This document shows, in pieces, positions 24,322-31,834 of a stretch of 36,107 bases of DNA. Under the pieces are notes generated by a model, which was not told where the DNA came from, ran no database searches, and saw only the letters and a list, made by a program, of their open reading frames with translations. Source of the stretch: Chlorobiota bacterium (lineage in GTDB: Bacteria > Bacteroidota > Bacteroidia > Bacteroidales > Prolixibacteraceae); the NCBI GenBank assembly GCA_013152355.1, contig JAADGO010000042.1:1-36107 (forward strand), in the 5' to 3' direction. A program made the translations under genes and the position numbers. The first letter of the stretch is position 1, and each line of letters opens with the position of its first letter.

Positions 24322-25410
24322 ATGGGACTGAATTTAGCAATAAACCCGATAAAAGAGTGGCTGCCACAATTAAATAACCCACTCCTGATTGCAGGCCCCT
24401 GTAGCCTCGAAAGCGAAGAACAGGCATTGGAAACAGCAAAACTCCTTGCCCGTGACCACCGGGTATTTATTTACCGGGGAGGAGTGTGGAAACCCCGCAC
24501 CAGGCCGGGGTCGTTTGAAGGAGTAGGCTCAATAGGCCTAAAATGGTTACAACTTGTCAAGAAAGAAACAGGGCTGCCTGTTGGCACCGAAGTAGCAAAT
24601 GCCCAGCATACCGAAGAAGCCTTAAAAGCCGGGGTCGATGTGCTCTGGATTGGGGCGCGGTCTACTGCCAGCCCGTTCGTGGTGCAGGAGATTGCCGATG
24701 TTATAAAAGGGACAGATGCCGTGGTAATGGTTAAAAATCCGGTCAACCCTGATGTCCAACTCTGGATGGGGGCATTTGAAAGGATAAACCAGGCAGGGAT
24801 AAATAACATGGTGGCCATCCACAGGGGGTTTACCCCTTTCCGCGAAACAAATTACCGGAACTACCCCAACTGGAAAACAGTGATTGAATTGCGCCGGCTT
24901 ATGCCTAACCTTCCAATTATTTGCGACCCCAGCCATATTGCCGGGAAAAGGGAATTCCTTTTTGAAATTGCACAAAAAGCTTTTGACATGGGCATGGATG
25001 GTTTAATGATCGAATCGCACATTGACCCATCGTGTGCTTTGAGCGATAAAGCCCAGCAGCTAACCCCGGCCGACTTAGCACTGCTCCTGGACAAGCTGGT
25101 TATCAGGAATCAAAGTATAACAAACCCGCAGTTTGAAAACGAACTGGAGCTACTGAGGTCCAGGATCGACTCTTTAGATTCCGAAATCCTTGAAGTTTTA
25201 TCATCAAGGATGGAAATTGTGAAAGAAATAGGGTATTATAAAAAAGAAAATAATGTTACAGCTCTCCAGATAAACCGCTGGACACAATTAATGGATAGCC
25301 GGGTGAGCATGGGGAAAAAGCTGAACCTTAATGAAACGTTTGTGAAAATACTTTTCCAGTTGATCCATGAAGATTCGGTAAGGATGCAAACCGAAATAAT
25401 GGACAACTAA
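24322..25410 (+). CDS. Bifunctional DAHP synthase / type II chorismate mutase
   Basis: Catalyses the first step of the shikimate pathway (phosphoenolpyruvate plus erythrose 4-phosphate to DAHP) and, through its second domain, chorismate to prephenate. Residues about 1-260 are a DAHP synthase of the AroG/KDO8P-synthase fold: LLIAGPCSLESEEQ near 19-32, YRGGVWKPRTRPGSFEG near 51-67, and CDPSHIAGKRE near 202-212. Residues about 275-355 are an AroQ-type mutase (LLRSRIDSLDSEILEVLSSR through to the end). This domain order is the usual Bacteroidota one. The mutase makes prephenate, the substrate of the TyrA encoded 2 nt upstream. The neighbours often found with it, pheA and an aminotransferase, are absent here. 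Confidence 0.96.
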   Translation: MGLNLAINPIKEWLPQLNNPLLIAGPCSLESEEQALETAKLLARDHRVFIYRGGVWKPRTRPGSFEGVGSIGLKWLQLVKKETGLPVGTEVANAQHTEEALKAGVDVLWIGARSTASPFVVQEIADVIKGTDAVVMVKNPVNPDVQLWMGAFERINQAGINNMVAIHRGFTPFRETNYRNYPNWKTVIELRRLMPNLPIICDPSHIAGKREFLFEIAQKAFDMGMDGLMIESHIDPSCALSDKAQQLTPADLALLLDKLVIRNQSITNPQFENELELLRSRIDSLDSEILEVLSSRMEIVKEIGYYKKENNVTALQINRWTQLMDSRVSMGKKLNLNETFVKILFQLIHEDSVRMQTEIMDN

Positions 25411-25419
25411 CCATTCAGA

Positions 25420-25449
25420 GGCTCTCTAAAACCCGGTTTTTAGAGAGCC
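25420..25449. terminator. Shared hairpin between convergent genes
   Basis: GGCTCTCTAAAA (25420-25431) pairs perfectly over 12 bp with TTTTAGAGAGCC (25438-25449), 6-nt loop. It lies between the ends of the DAHP synthase/chorismate mutase gene and rnpA. There is no long T-run on either side outside the stem, so it may work as a strong stem protecting both 3' ends or as a bidirectional terminator. Confidence 0.65.
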
Positions 25450-25462
25450 CCTGATCTGTTAC

Positions 25463-25828
25463 TCATTGCTTTGAAAGCTTGCCGAGTATTGTTTTCATTG
25501 CCTTTTCGAATTCACTGTACGGGAGTATCTCTTTGGCAATATAAACAAACATTACAGCCAGTTTCTTTTCACCCAGCCGACCGTAAAACCCTGCTTTCTG
25601 AAGCCTGTATGCTTCCTTGAGCCTTCTTTTTACCAGGTTTCGTTGTGCGGCTTTCCTGTAGTTTTTTTTGCTGACACTAAAAGCTGCCTGAACAGGGAAC
25701 CCCTCCCGGGTATCTGCTTGTATATAAATAACCTTTATGGGGTATACCAAAAATGATTTGCCGCCAGTGAATAGCCCTTCTATTACTTTTCGGCTCTTTA
25801 GCCTCTCTTTTTTATTAAAGGTAAACAT
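25463..25828 (-). CDS. rnpA: Ribonuclease P protein component
   Basis: Protein subunit of RNase P, which helps the catalytic RNA mature tRNA 5' ends. The RNR motif region (RNLVKRRLKEAYR, about residues 63-75) is complete and AAFSVSKKNYRKAAQ precedes it. The N-terminus FTFNKKERLKSRKVIEGLF and the 121-aa length are typical. It is the last gene of a minus-strand group with DUF4271 and hemD, 28 nt after hemD, an arrangement I know from other Bacteroidota and unlike the common rpmH-rnpA pair. The RNase P RNA is not in this window. Confidence 0.95.
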   Translation of the reverse strand: MFTFNKKERLKSRKVIEGLFTGGKSFLVYPIKVIYIQADTREGFPVQAAFSVSKKNYRKAAQRNLVKRRLKEAYRLQKAGFYGRLGEKKLAVMFVYIAKEILPYSEFEKAMKTILGKLSKQ

Positions 25829-25856
25829 GGGCCGTTTCCAAAAAAAACTAAAATCC

Positions 25857-26600
25857 TTACTTATTATGTTTTTTTATATAATGTTCAAGAGCCATGGCCA
25901 TTGAAGGAGCCTGTGGCGTAGGAGCCTCAATGTCGAGATGTAACCCTGCATCCCGCACCGCTTTTGCAGTTGAGGGGCCAAAAGAAGCAATCTTCGTATC
26001 GTTCTGTTTAAAATCCGGAAAATTTTGCTGTAACGACTTGATCCCCGAAGGGCTGAAAAATACCAGTATATCATAATCAACACCTTTCAGGTCTGAAAGG
26101 TCGCTGCTCACAGTGCGGTATAAGATTGCCTTTGTGAAATCGAACCCTCCTTTTTCAAGAAGGTTCGGGATTTCCTCTTTGTGGATATGAGATAACGGAA
26201 CCAGGAACTTTTCACCTTTGTGTTTCTTCATCACCTCGGTTAAATCTGCAAACTTCCCGTTCCCGTAAAAAATTTTACGTTTTCGATACACAATATATTT
26301 CTGTAAATAAAAAGCTGTAGCTTCGGAGACACAAAAATACTTCATCGAATCGGGAACGGTAATACGTAGTTCCTGGCAGATCCTGAAATAATGGTCAATA
26401 GCAGTCCTGCTTGTAAAAATTACCGCACTATGATCTAATATCTGAATTCTTGTTTGCCTGAATTCTTTTGCTGAAACACCTTCAATTTGAATAAATGGCC
26501 TAAAATCAATTTTTATATTGGTTTTACTGGCCAATTCAAAATATGGCGACTTTGCGGTAGCCGGCTTTGGTTGTGAAACTAATACTTTTTTAACTTTCAA
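25857..26600 (-). CDS. hemD: Uroporphyrinogen-III synthase
   Basis: Cyclises hydroxymethylbilane to uroporphyrinogen III, the branch point to heme, siroheme and cobalamin. The 247 aa show the two-lobed HemD pattern: VLVSQPKPATAKSPYFEL at the start, HSAVIFTSRTAIDHYF near residue 75-90, and DYDILVFFSPSGIKSLQQNF near 172-191, followed by ASFGPSTAKAVRDAGL. HemD sequences diverge strongly, so the call rests on these segments and on the neighbours: DUF4271 upstream and rnpA downstream is a known Bacteroidota order. Other heme genes are not adjacent. Confidence 0.88.
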   Translation of the reverse strand: MKVKKVLVSQPKPATAKSPYFELASKTNIKIDFRPFIQIEGVSAKEFRQTRIQILDHSAVIFTSRTAIDHYFRICQELRITVPDSMKYFCVSEATAFYLQKYIVYRKRKIFYGNGKFADLTEVMKKHKGEKFLVPLSHIHKEEIPNLLEKGGFDFTKAILYRTVSSDLSDLKGVDYDILVFFSPSGIKSLQQNFPDFKQNDTKIASFGPSTAKAVRDAGLHLDIEAPTPQAPSMAMALEHYIKKHNK

Positions 26601-26635
26601 AATACTTTTGCCTTTAATTAAACTTTTCCCTGTTC

Positions 26636-27619
26636 TTATCCCAATACAAATTTATAGATTAAAAGCAGAGGTAATAATTCGAAGGTACAAAGGTATAAAA
26701 AGAGATATAATATAGAAAAATGTTTTTTCAATAAAATAAGAATTCCCCTCTTAAGCGACATAAAATAAAACAGCAACACTAAAACCACTCCTATAACTAT
26801 CAATAATTGTGGCTTAAAAAAGGGTGAGAACATGAAAATTACCGTTACCGGGAACAGGAACATCCCCAATACCCGGTTATAATTCCTCACATTAAAAAAA
26901 TACTCTTCTGTTTCGTCAACCCGCCGAATAACCAAGCCCACCATGATATAGAGAAGCCTTTTTATAACAAAGTAGCCGACAATTCCTGCCAGGCATATTA
27001 TGTATAGCCTAAAATCCTGAAAAGCAGTACCGATTTTTAAGTAGGATAACACCTGATACACAAAAATGGAAAATGTAATATAAAAATATATTTCCAACCT
27101 GTATGCACCATGGGAAAAAGAAAAATTTTTTTCACGAAACATCCGCGAAGCTGTTGAATAATTTACCAATGATTGAAAAAGATGCCCAAGGTATTTTGAA
27201 TATGACTTCCTGGCCGTTGCAAAGAGAAACAACGCAAATAATAATAAAAGCGTTAACCAGTCGTAATTGTTGCGTACCAAACTTCGGCTGGGCAGGCCAA
27301 TCTCGTTGGTGGCAATATAAGTTTCAGCAATAACCTTTACATCAGTCCGGGGCTTCATTGTCCTGGACGAATCTACTAAAAGGCTCTCCTCCCTTCTCCT
27401 TTGCCAATACCTGATTTGTGCCACTGTTGGTTGTATTACCTTCTCCTCCCCTACCTCTTTACGTTCTTTTTCCAGAGAATCAATCCTTTCTAAATCCAAA
27501 TGTTTAATGGGTATTCTTTTTATACCTAAGATTGCAGGTTTTTCCAGCCCGTGCTGCAATCCCATCAACCCATCCAAACGAATGGTATCTTTTTGCTGAT
27601 ATATAAAAACATTTGTCAT
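26636..27619 (-). CDS. DUF4271 membrane protein
   Basis: A membrane protein of unknown function from the DUF4271 family, found in Bacteroidota next to hemD. An N-terminal soluble part of about 120 residues (including KERKEVGEEKVIQPTVAQI) precedes several membrane helices, the first near LTLLLLFALFLFATARKSYS. At least five more follow, through the end LLPLLLIYKFVLG. The start is placed at 27619 (MTNVFIYQQK), not at 27631, because a -7 box covers the longer start. It is the first gene of a probable operon with hemD and rnpA, 35 nt before hemD. Link to heme synthesis is by position only. Confidence 0.82.
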   Translation of the reverse strand: MTNVFIYQQKDTIRLDGLMGLQHGLEKPAILGIKRIPIKHLDLERIDSLEKERKEVGEEKVIQPTVAQIRYWQRRREESLLVDSSRTMKPRTDVKVIAETYIATNEIGLPSRSLVRNNYDWLTLLLLFALFLFATARKSYSKYLGHLFQSLVNYSTASRMFREKNFSFSHGAYRLEIYFYITFSIFVYQVLSYLKIGTAFQDFRLYIICLAGIVGYFVIKRLLYIMVGLVIRRVDETEEYFFNVRNYNRVLGMFLFPVTVIFMFSPFFKPQLLIVIGVVLVLLFYFMSLKRGILILLKKHFSILYLFLYLCTFELLPLLLIYKFVLG

Positions 27620-27628
27620 TTGTGCGTG

Positions 27629-27636
27629 CAAAGTTA
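27629..27636 (-). promoter_or_regulatory. -7 box for DUF4271-hemD-rnpA
   Basis: TAACTTTG on the minus strand (27636-27629) matches TAnnTTTG. The expected start of transcription is about 27622, only a few bases before the ATG at 27619, so the mRNA may be nearly leaderless. No -33 element is obvious. Confidence 0.4.
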
Positions 27637-27671
27637 CTTATTTCCTTTTCCCTGATATTCATTTCATTTGC

Positions 27672-27679
27672 TATTTTTG
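27672..27679 (+). promoter_or_regulatory. -7 box for the dihydrouridine synthase gene
   Basis: TATTTTTG matches TAnnTTTG and ends 5 nt before the ATG at 27685. A TTTC at 27647-27650 gives a weak -33 element with a 21-nt gap. Transcription would start about at the start codon, implying a leaderless mRNA. Confidence 0.4.
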
Positions 27680-27684
27680 CATTT

Positions 27685-28617
27685 ATGCTATACCTGGCAC
27701 CTTTACAAGGATTCACTGATTATATTTTCCGCAGCATTTTCTCAAAGTACTTCGGCGGGATAGATGCCTTTTTTATCCCTTACCTGTCTTTAAAGAATGG
27801 CCAATACATTCAGAAACAGTTAAAAGAAATACTGCCGGAGAACAATCCTCCCCTGAGGTCCGTCCCCCAGGTGCTCATAGCAAACAGCAACGAATTAATG
27901 CACCTTTATTCATTACTGAAAAGCCTTGGTTATACCGAACTGAACATAAACATGGGCTGCCCATACCCTATGGTGGCCAAACGCGGCAGGGGTTCAGGGT
28001 TATTGCCGTTCCCCGAAAAGGTGTTGTCGATACTGGGAGAGTGCCTGCCTAAAATAAGCATGGATGTTTCGGTAAAAATACGGTCGGGGCTGAACGATGA
28101 GGCAGAAATAGGAGCAATGGTAAAGGTGCTGAACCAATTCAGGCTTTCAGAAATAATTTACCATCCACGCATTGCATCACAACTTTACAAAGGTAGGATA
28201 AACAGCCGGATGTTTGAGGAAATACGGTTAGAATCGGAGAATAAACTTGTTTTTAACGGAGACATTTTTTCGCAGGCCGACTTCAGGCAAAGGCAACTGC
28301 AATTCCCGGAAACAGATACCTGGATGCTGGGGCGGGGCATTTTAATGAACCCTTTTTTAGCGGAAGAGATCAACGGGCAAGATACTGCAATTGATGAAAA
28401 ACTTGTGCGGCTGCAAAACTTCCACAATGAATTATTTGAAGCCTACTCCGAAAAGCTCTCCGGGCCAGGCCATGTTTTAACAAAGATGAAACAGTTTTGG
28501 TCTTACTTTTCCTATTCGTTCCGGAATCAGCATAAAGTGTTTAAGTTGATTAAGAAGTCTTCGTCCATTGAAAAGTACCTGTCTGCCGTAAAAAAAATTT
28601 TCGGGGGCGAATGGTGA
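27685..28617 (+). CDS. tRNA-dihydrouridine synthase
   Basis: FMN-dependent reductase that turns uridine into dihydrouridine in tRNA. Starting at ATG 27685 gives the family N-terminus MLYLAPLQGFTDYIFR; the open frame extends upstream but the extra 24 residues are a hydrophobic stretch unlike any Dus protein. The catalytic cysteine is C92 in NMGCPYPMVAKRGRGSGLL. KIRSGL and the MLGRGILMNPFL segment near residue 213-224 bind FMN and phosphate. At 310 aa the length is right. The gene diverges from DUF4271 and converges on polA with a gap of about 50 nt. Which tRNA position it modifies cannot be told. Confidence 0.93.
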   Translation: MLYLAPLQGFTDYIFRSIFSKYFGGIDAFFIPYLSLKNGQYIQKQLKEILPENNPPLRSVPQVLIANSNELMHLYSLLKSLGYTELNINMGCPYPMVAKRGRGSGLLPFPEKVLSILGECLPKISMDVSVKIRSGLNDEAEIGAMVKVLNQFRLSEIIYHPRIASQLYKGRINSRMFEEIRLESENKLVFNGDIFSQADFRQRQLQFPETDTWMLGRGILMNPFLAEEINGQDTAIDEKLVRLQNFHNELFEAYSEKLSGPGHVLTKMKQFWSYFSYSFRNQHKVFKLIKKSSSIEKYLSAVKKIFGGEW

Positions 28618-28668
28618 CAAAAGCCCCTGCTAATTCCTGCCAAGGACAGAATCCGGAGGGGAACAAAA

Positions 28669-31449
28669 TTAATGGGCATCAAGCCAGTTGTCAGCAGAGT
28701 TCATCTCTACAGTTAACGGCAGGCCTATGTCGATAGCATTTTCCATCCCCTCTTTTACGATTTCTTTAACCTGCTCAAGCTCAGGCTTATATACATCAAA
28801 ATCTAATTCATCGTGTACCTGGATAATCATTCTTGATTTAAACCCCCTTTTAATAAATTCACGATAAATCTTTATCATTGCCATTTTAATAATATCGGCT
28901 GCCGAACCCTGGATAGGGGCGTTTATTGCATTTCGCTCGGCAACTCCGCGAACCACAGCATTGGCAGAATTGATGTCATTTAAATACCGTTTGCGGCCCA
29001 TGATTGTTTGAACGTAACCAGCCTCCCTGGCTTTTTCTATACTTTTATTCATAAATTCCTTTACTTTTGGGAAACTTTCAAAATAGCCGTCAATCAATTG
29101 CTTTGCTTCCTGCCTGGGGATATTTAACCGTTGCGAAAGGCCAAATGCCGAAATCCCGTAAATAATCCCAAAATTTGCCGTTTTGGCTTTGCGCCTCATG
29201 TCAGGATCAACCTCTTCTACTTCTACCCCGTATATTTTAGCCGCTGTTATTGCATGTATGTCCTGCCCCTGCTCAAATGCTTTTATCATCTGGGTATCAT
29301 TGCTTAACGCCGCTATTATACGCAACTCTATTTGCGAATAATCAGCCGATAAAAAGGTATACTCATCGCTGCTGGGGATAAATGCTTTACGTATCTCACG
29401 CCCCGCAGCTTCCCTGATTGGTATATTCTGAAGGTTCGGGTTGTTGGAACTCAACCTACCCGTTGCCGTAACAGCCTGATTATATGAAGTATGTATTTTC
29501 CCGGTCTTTTTATTGATTAAATCCGGCAGTGTCTCTACATACGTATTCAATAACTTTTTCAACCCCCTGAATTCCAGCACCTTCTCAACAATCGGGTGCT
29601 TACTTTTCAACCGGGTCAATACTTCTTCACTTGTTGAATACTGTTTTGTCCTGGTCCTTTTGGCATTCAAATCGATCTTCAGCTTATCAAACAAAATAAC
29701 CCCCAGTTGTTTTGGCGATGAAACATTAAACTCTTCTCCTGCCATTTTGATTATTTCCTGTTCAAGGCCGATGATCTGATTCCGCAGTTTTTTTGCATAC
29801 TCCTTTAACTCGCCTACATTTATTGACACCCCGGTTTCTTCCATCTGGGCAAGCACAGGAACCAGGGGCATTTCCATCTCTTCAAACAGCTTCCTGACCT
29901 CATACTTATCCAGTTCCGGATCAAGAACTTTTTTTAACTGGTAAGTAAGGTCGGCATCTTCACAGGCATAATCCATTAATTTTTCAGGGGCAACCTGTAA
30001 CATACTCTGTTGGTTCCGCCCTTTTTTGCCAATCAACCCTTCGGTCGGGATTTTTTTATAATTGAGGTATTTTTCACAAAGGAAATCAAGGTTATGTTTT
30101 AATTCGGGCTGGATGAGGTAATGTGCCAGCATGGTATCAAAAAGTTTACCTTTTACCCGGATACCATAACTGCTCAACATCAGGATGTCGTATTTTATAT
30201 TTTGCCCGACCTTAACAATTCGCTCATCAGCAAAAACAGCACTGAACTCATCCACAATCTTTTCCGCCTCTTTCCTGTCTCTGGGCAATATTACACAATA
30301 TGCCTCATTCTTTGTATACGAAAAAGAGAGGCAAACCAACTCTGCCGTATGGGTGTCAAGCCCGGTGGTTTCGGTATCGAAACAGAACTCTTCCTGAACC
30401 GACAGCTCTGCCCGGAGGCTGGCCCTCTGCATCTCGTTCTCAACAAAATAATAGCGATGCGCTACAGTGTCGATTGTGTCAAACTGTTCCGATTCAACCG
30501 ATTCAACAACCTGCTCTGCCATACCGAACAAAGTACCCTGCTGTGGTGGTAAAGCCGCATTTTTTTTCTTCTCCAAAAAGCGTTGTGCCAATGTTGTAAA
30601 TTCTAACTCAGCAAACAACTCTTTTAATGCACTATGGTCGGGATTCTCAATTTTCAGGCTTTCAGGATTAAACTTATATGGCACATCCTGAATAATCTCA
30701 ACCAGTTTACGCGAAAGGCGCACCTGTTCTTCAAAAGCCTTAAGGTTCTCTTTTTGTTTGCCTTTTATTTCGTTTAAATGGGCATACAGGTTATCAATAC
30801 TTCCATACTGCTCGATCAGTTTCTGTGCATTTTTAGGCCCTATGCCGGGGCATCCGGGAATATTATCAGACGAGTCGCCCATCAAACCCAAAATATCAAT
30901 GACCTGCCCGGGATCCTTAATGCCAAAGTTTTTCTTTACCTCATCCAAACCCCACACTTCAGGGTCGTTGCCCGATTTGGCAGGTTTATACATAAAAATA
31001 TTATCAGAAACCAATTGTGCATAATCCTTGTCGGGGGTCATCATATATGTTTGAAAACCTTCCTTCTCGGCTTTTTTGGCAAGAGTACCAATTACATCAT
31101 CGGCTTCGAAACCCTCTTTTTCAATAATCGGGATATGGAAAGCTTCAATTATTTTGCGGATATACGGGATAGACCTCCGAAGGTCTTCGGGCATTTCTTC
31201 ACGGTTCGCCTTGTATTCTTTATACATTTCGTGCCTGAAAGTAGGCTTGTTTACATCGAAAACAACGCCAATAAATTCAGGCTGTTCTTTTTCCAGCAAC
31301 TGTACCAATGTATTGGTGAAGCCCAGCATTGCCGATGTATTCAGCCCTTTTGAATTAAAACGAGGGTTTCGTATAAAAGCAAAATAACTGCGGTAAATTA
31401 ATGCATAAGCATCAAGCAGGAATAGTTTTTTCGTAGTATTTTCAGGCAT
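28669..31449 (-). CDS. polA: DNA polymerase I
   Basis: Repair and Okazaki-fragment polymerase with all three domains in 926 aa. The 5'-nuclease domain covers about residues 1-290 (LLDAYALIYRSYFAF; EGFEADDVIGTLAKKA; LMGDSSDNIPGCPGIGPKNA). A 3'-5' proofreading domain follows (about 325-515) with the DxE motif in FDTETTGLD and a YxxxD motif in YACEDAD, so proofreading looks intact. The polymerase domain (about 550-926) has motif A DYSQIELRIIAALS, motif B RRKAKTANFGIIYGIS and motif C QVHDELDFDV. No insertion or intein is seen. It is monocistronic on the minus strand. Confidence 0.98.
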   Translation of the reverse strand: MPENTTKKLFLLDAYALIYRSYFAFIRNPRFNSKGLNTSAMLGFTNTLVQLLEKEQPEFIGVVFDVNKPTFRHEMYKEYKANREEMPEDLRRSIPYIRKIIEAFHIPIIEKEGFEADDVIGTLAKKAEKEGFQTYMMTPDKDYAQLVSDNIFMYKPAKSGNDPEVWGLDEVKKNFGIKDPGQVIDILGLMGDSSDNIPGCPGIGPKNAQKLIEQYGSIDNLYAHLNEIKGKQKENLKAFEEQVRLSRKLVEIIQDVPYKFNPESLKIENPDHSALKELFAELEFTTLAQRFLEKKKNAALPPQQGTLFGMAEQVVESVESEQFDTIDTVAHRYYFVENEMQRASLRAELSVQEEFCFDTETTGLDTHTAELVCLSFSYTKNEAYCVILPRDRKEAEKIVDEFSAVFADERIVKVGQNIKYDILMLSSYGIRVKGKLFDTMLAHYLIQPELKHNLDFLCEKYLNYKKIPTEGLIGKKGRNQQSMLQVAPEKLMDYACEDADLTYQLKKVLDPELDKYEVRKLFEEMEMPLVPVLAQMEETGVSINVGELKEYAKKLRNQIIGLEQEIIKMAGEEFNVSSPKQLGVILFDKLKIDLNAKRTRTKQYSTSEEVLTRLKSKHPIVEKVLEFRGLKKLLNTYVETLPDLINKKTGKIHTSYNQAVTATGRLSSNNPNLQNIPIREAAGREIRKAFIPSSDEYTFLSADYSQIELRIIAALSNDTQMIKAFEQGQDIHAITAAKIYGVEVEEVDPDMRRKAKTANFGIIYGISAFGLSQRLNIPRQEAKQLIDGYFESFPKVKEFMNKSIEKAREAGYVQTIMGRKRYLNDINSANAVVRGVAERNAINAPIQGSAADIIKMAMIKIYREFIKRGFKSRMIIQVHDELDFDVYKPELEQVKEIVKEGMENAIDIGLPLTVEMNSADNWLDAH

Positions 31450-31834
31450 AAAAATTTATTTAATCATTATCAGAAGTTAAACCACCCGGATACTATATAA
31501 TGTAACGTGTTTGGGTAAATGTTGTTGTAAAATGCCATTGTACTTATACAAAGCATGAGCCTTTTCGAAATGAAATCGTTTGGAAACCTTTATTGCAGAC
31601 ATTCCAGGAATGAATTTTTAATTTGATGGTGAAATTACGGAAAATTGATAAAGAAGAGAAAAAGACAAGCTATATTCTTGGCAAAACAGGAAATTATTAC
31701 CGGAATTCGTATGTTTGTATTCCTAACATTGAAGCTGTTTAAAGTTAAAGTGGATTTTCGAGGGGAATATATTGGTTTTAGCCCCGGGTATTCGGGGGCT
31801 CGGTTTTTATTTCATTATATAGATTTATTTCTAA
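31450..31834. other. Divergent intergenic region between polA and the lipoprotein gene
   Basis: No convincing gene. Near its right end is a hairpin with T-run (listed separately). A 23-nt stretch starting at 31730 resembles one in the 20.5 kb intergenic region (at 20491), with 21 of 23 positions equal around the core TGTTTAAAGTTAAA. Both are in upstream regions of exported-protein genes, but chance is possible in AT-rich DNA. A 67-codon frame at 31645-31848 is present but looks unstructured. Confidence 0.4.
31780..31808 (+). terminator. Hairpin with T-run 27 nt before the lipoprotein gene
   Basis: AGCCCC (31780-31785) pairs with GGGGCT (31795-31800), then CGG and five T (31804-31808). It has the shape of a small intrinsic terminator on the plus strand, but no plus-strand gene lies upstream within 380 nt, so it may sit in the lipoprotein gene's own leader. 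Confidence 0.4.

Noticed and set aside
27613-27684. 24-residue hydrophobic N-terminal extension of the dihydrouridine synthase frame
   Set aside because: Dus proteins begin directly with the MLYLAPLQGFTD-type segment and are cytoplasmic; the region also holds the -7 box.
28618-28668. Possible terminator between the dihydrouridine synthase gene and polA
   Set aside because: CCCCT and AGGGG can pair, but the inner pairing is irregular and no T-run follows on either strand.
30121-30552. Plus-strand frame of 143 codons opposite polA
   Set aside because: Antisense to the proofreading domain of polA, with no independent sign of coding.
31730-31752. Stretch similar to one at 20491-20513 (21 of 23 positions)
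   Set aside because: The exact shared core is only 14 nt of AT-rich sequence, which is expected by chance in a window of this size; not called as a repeat family.
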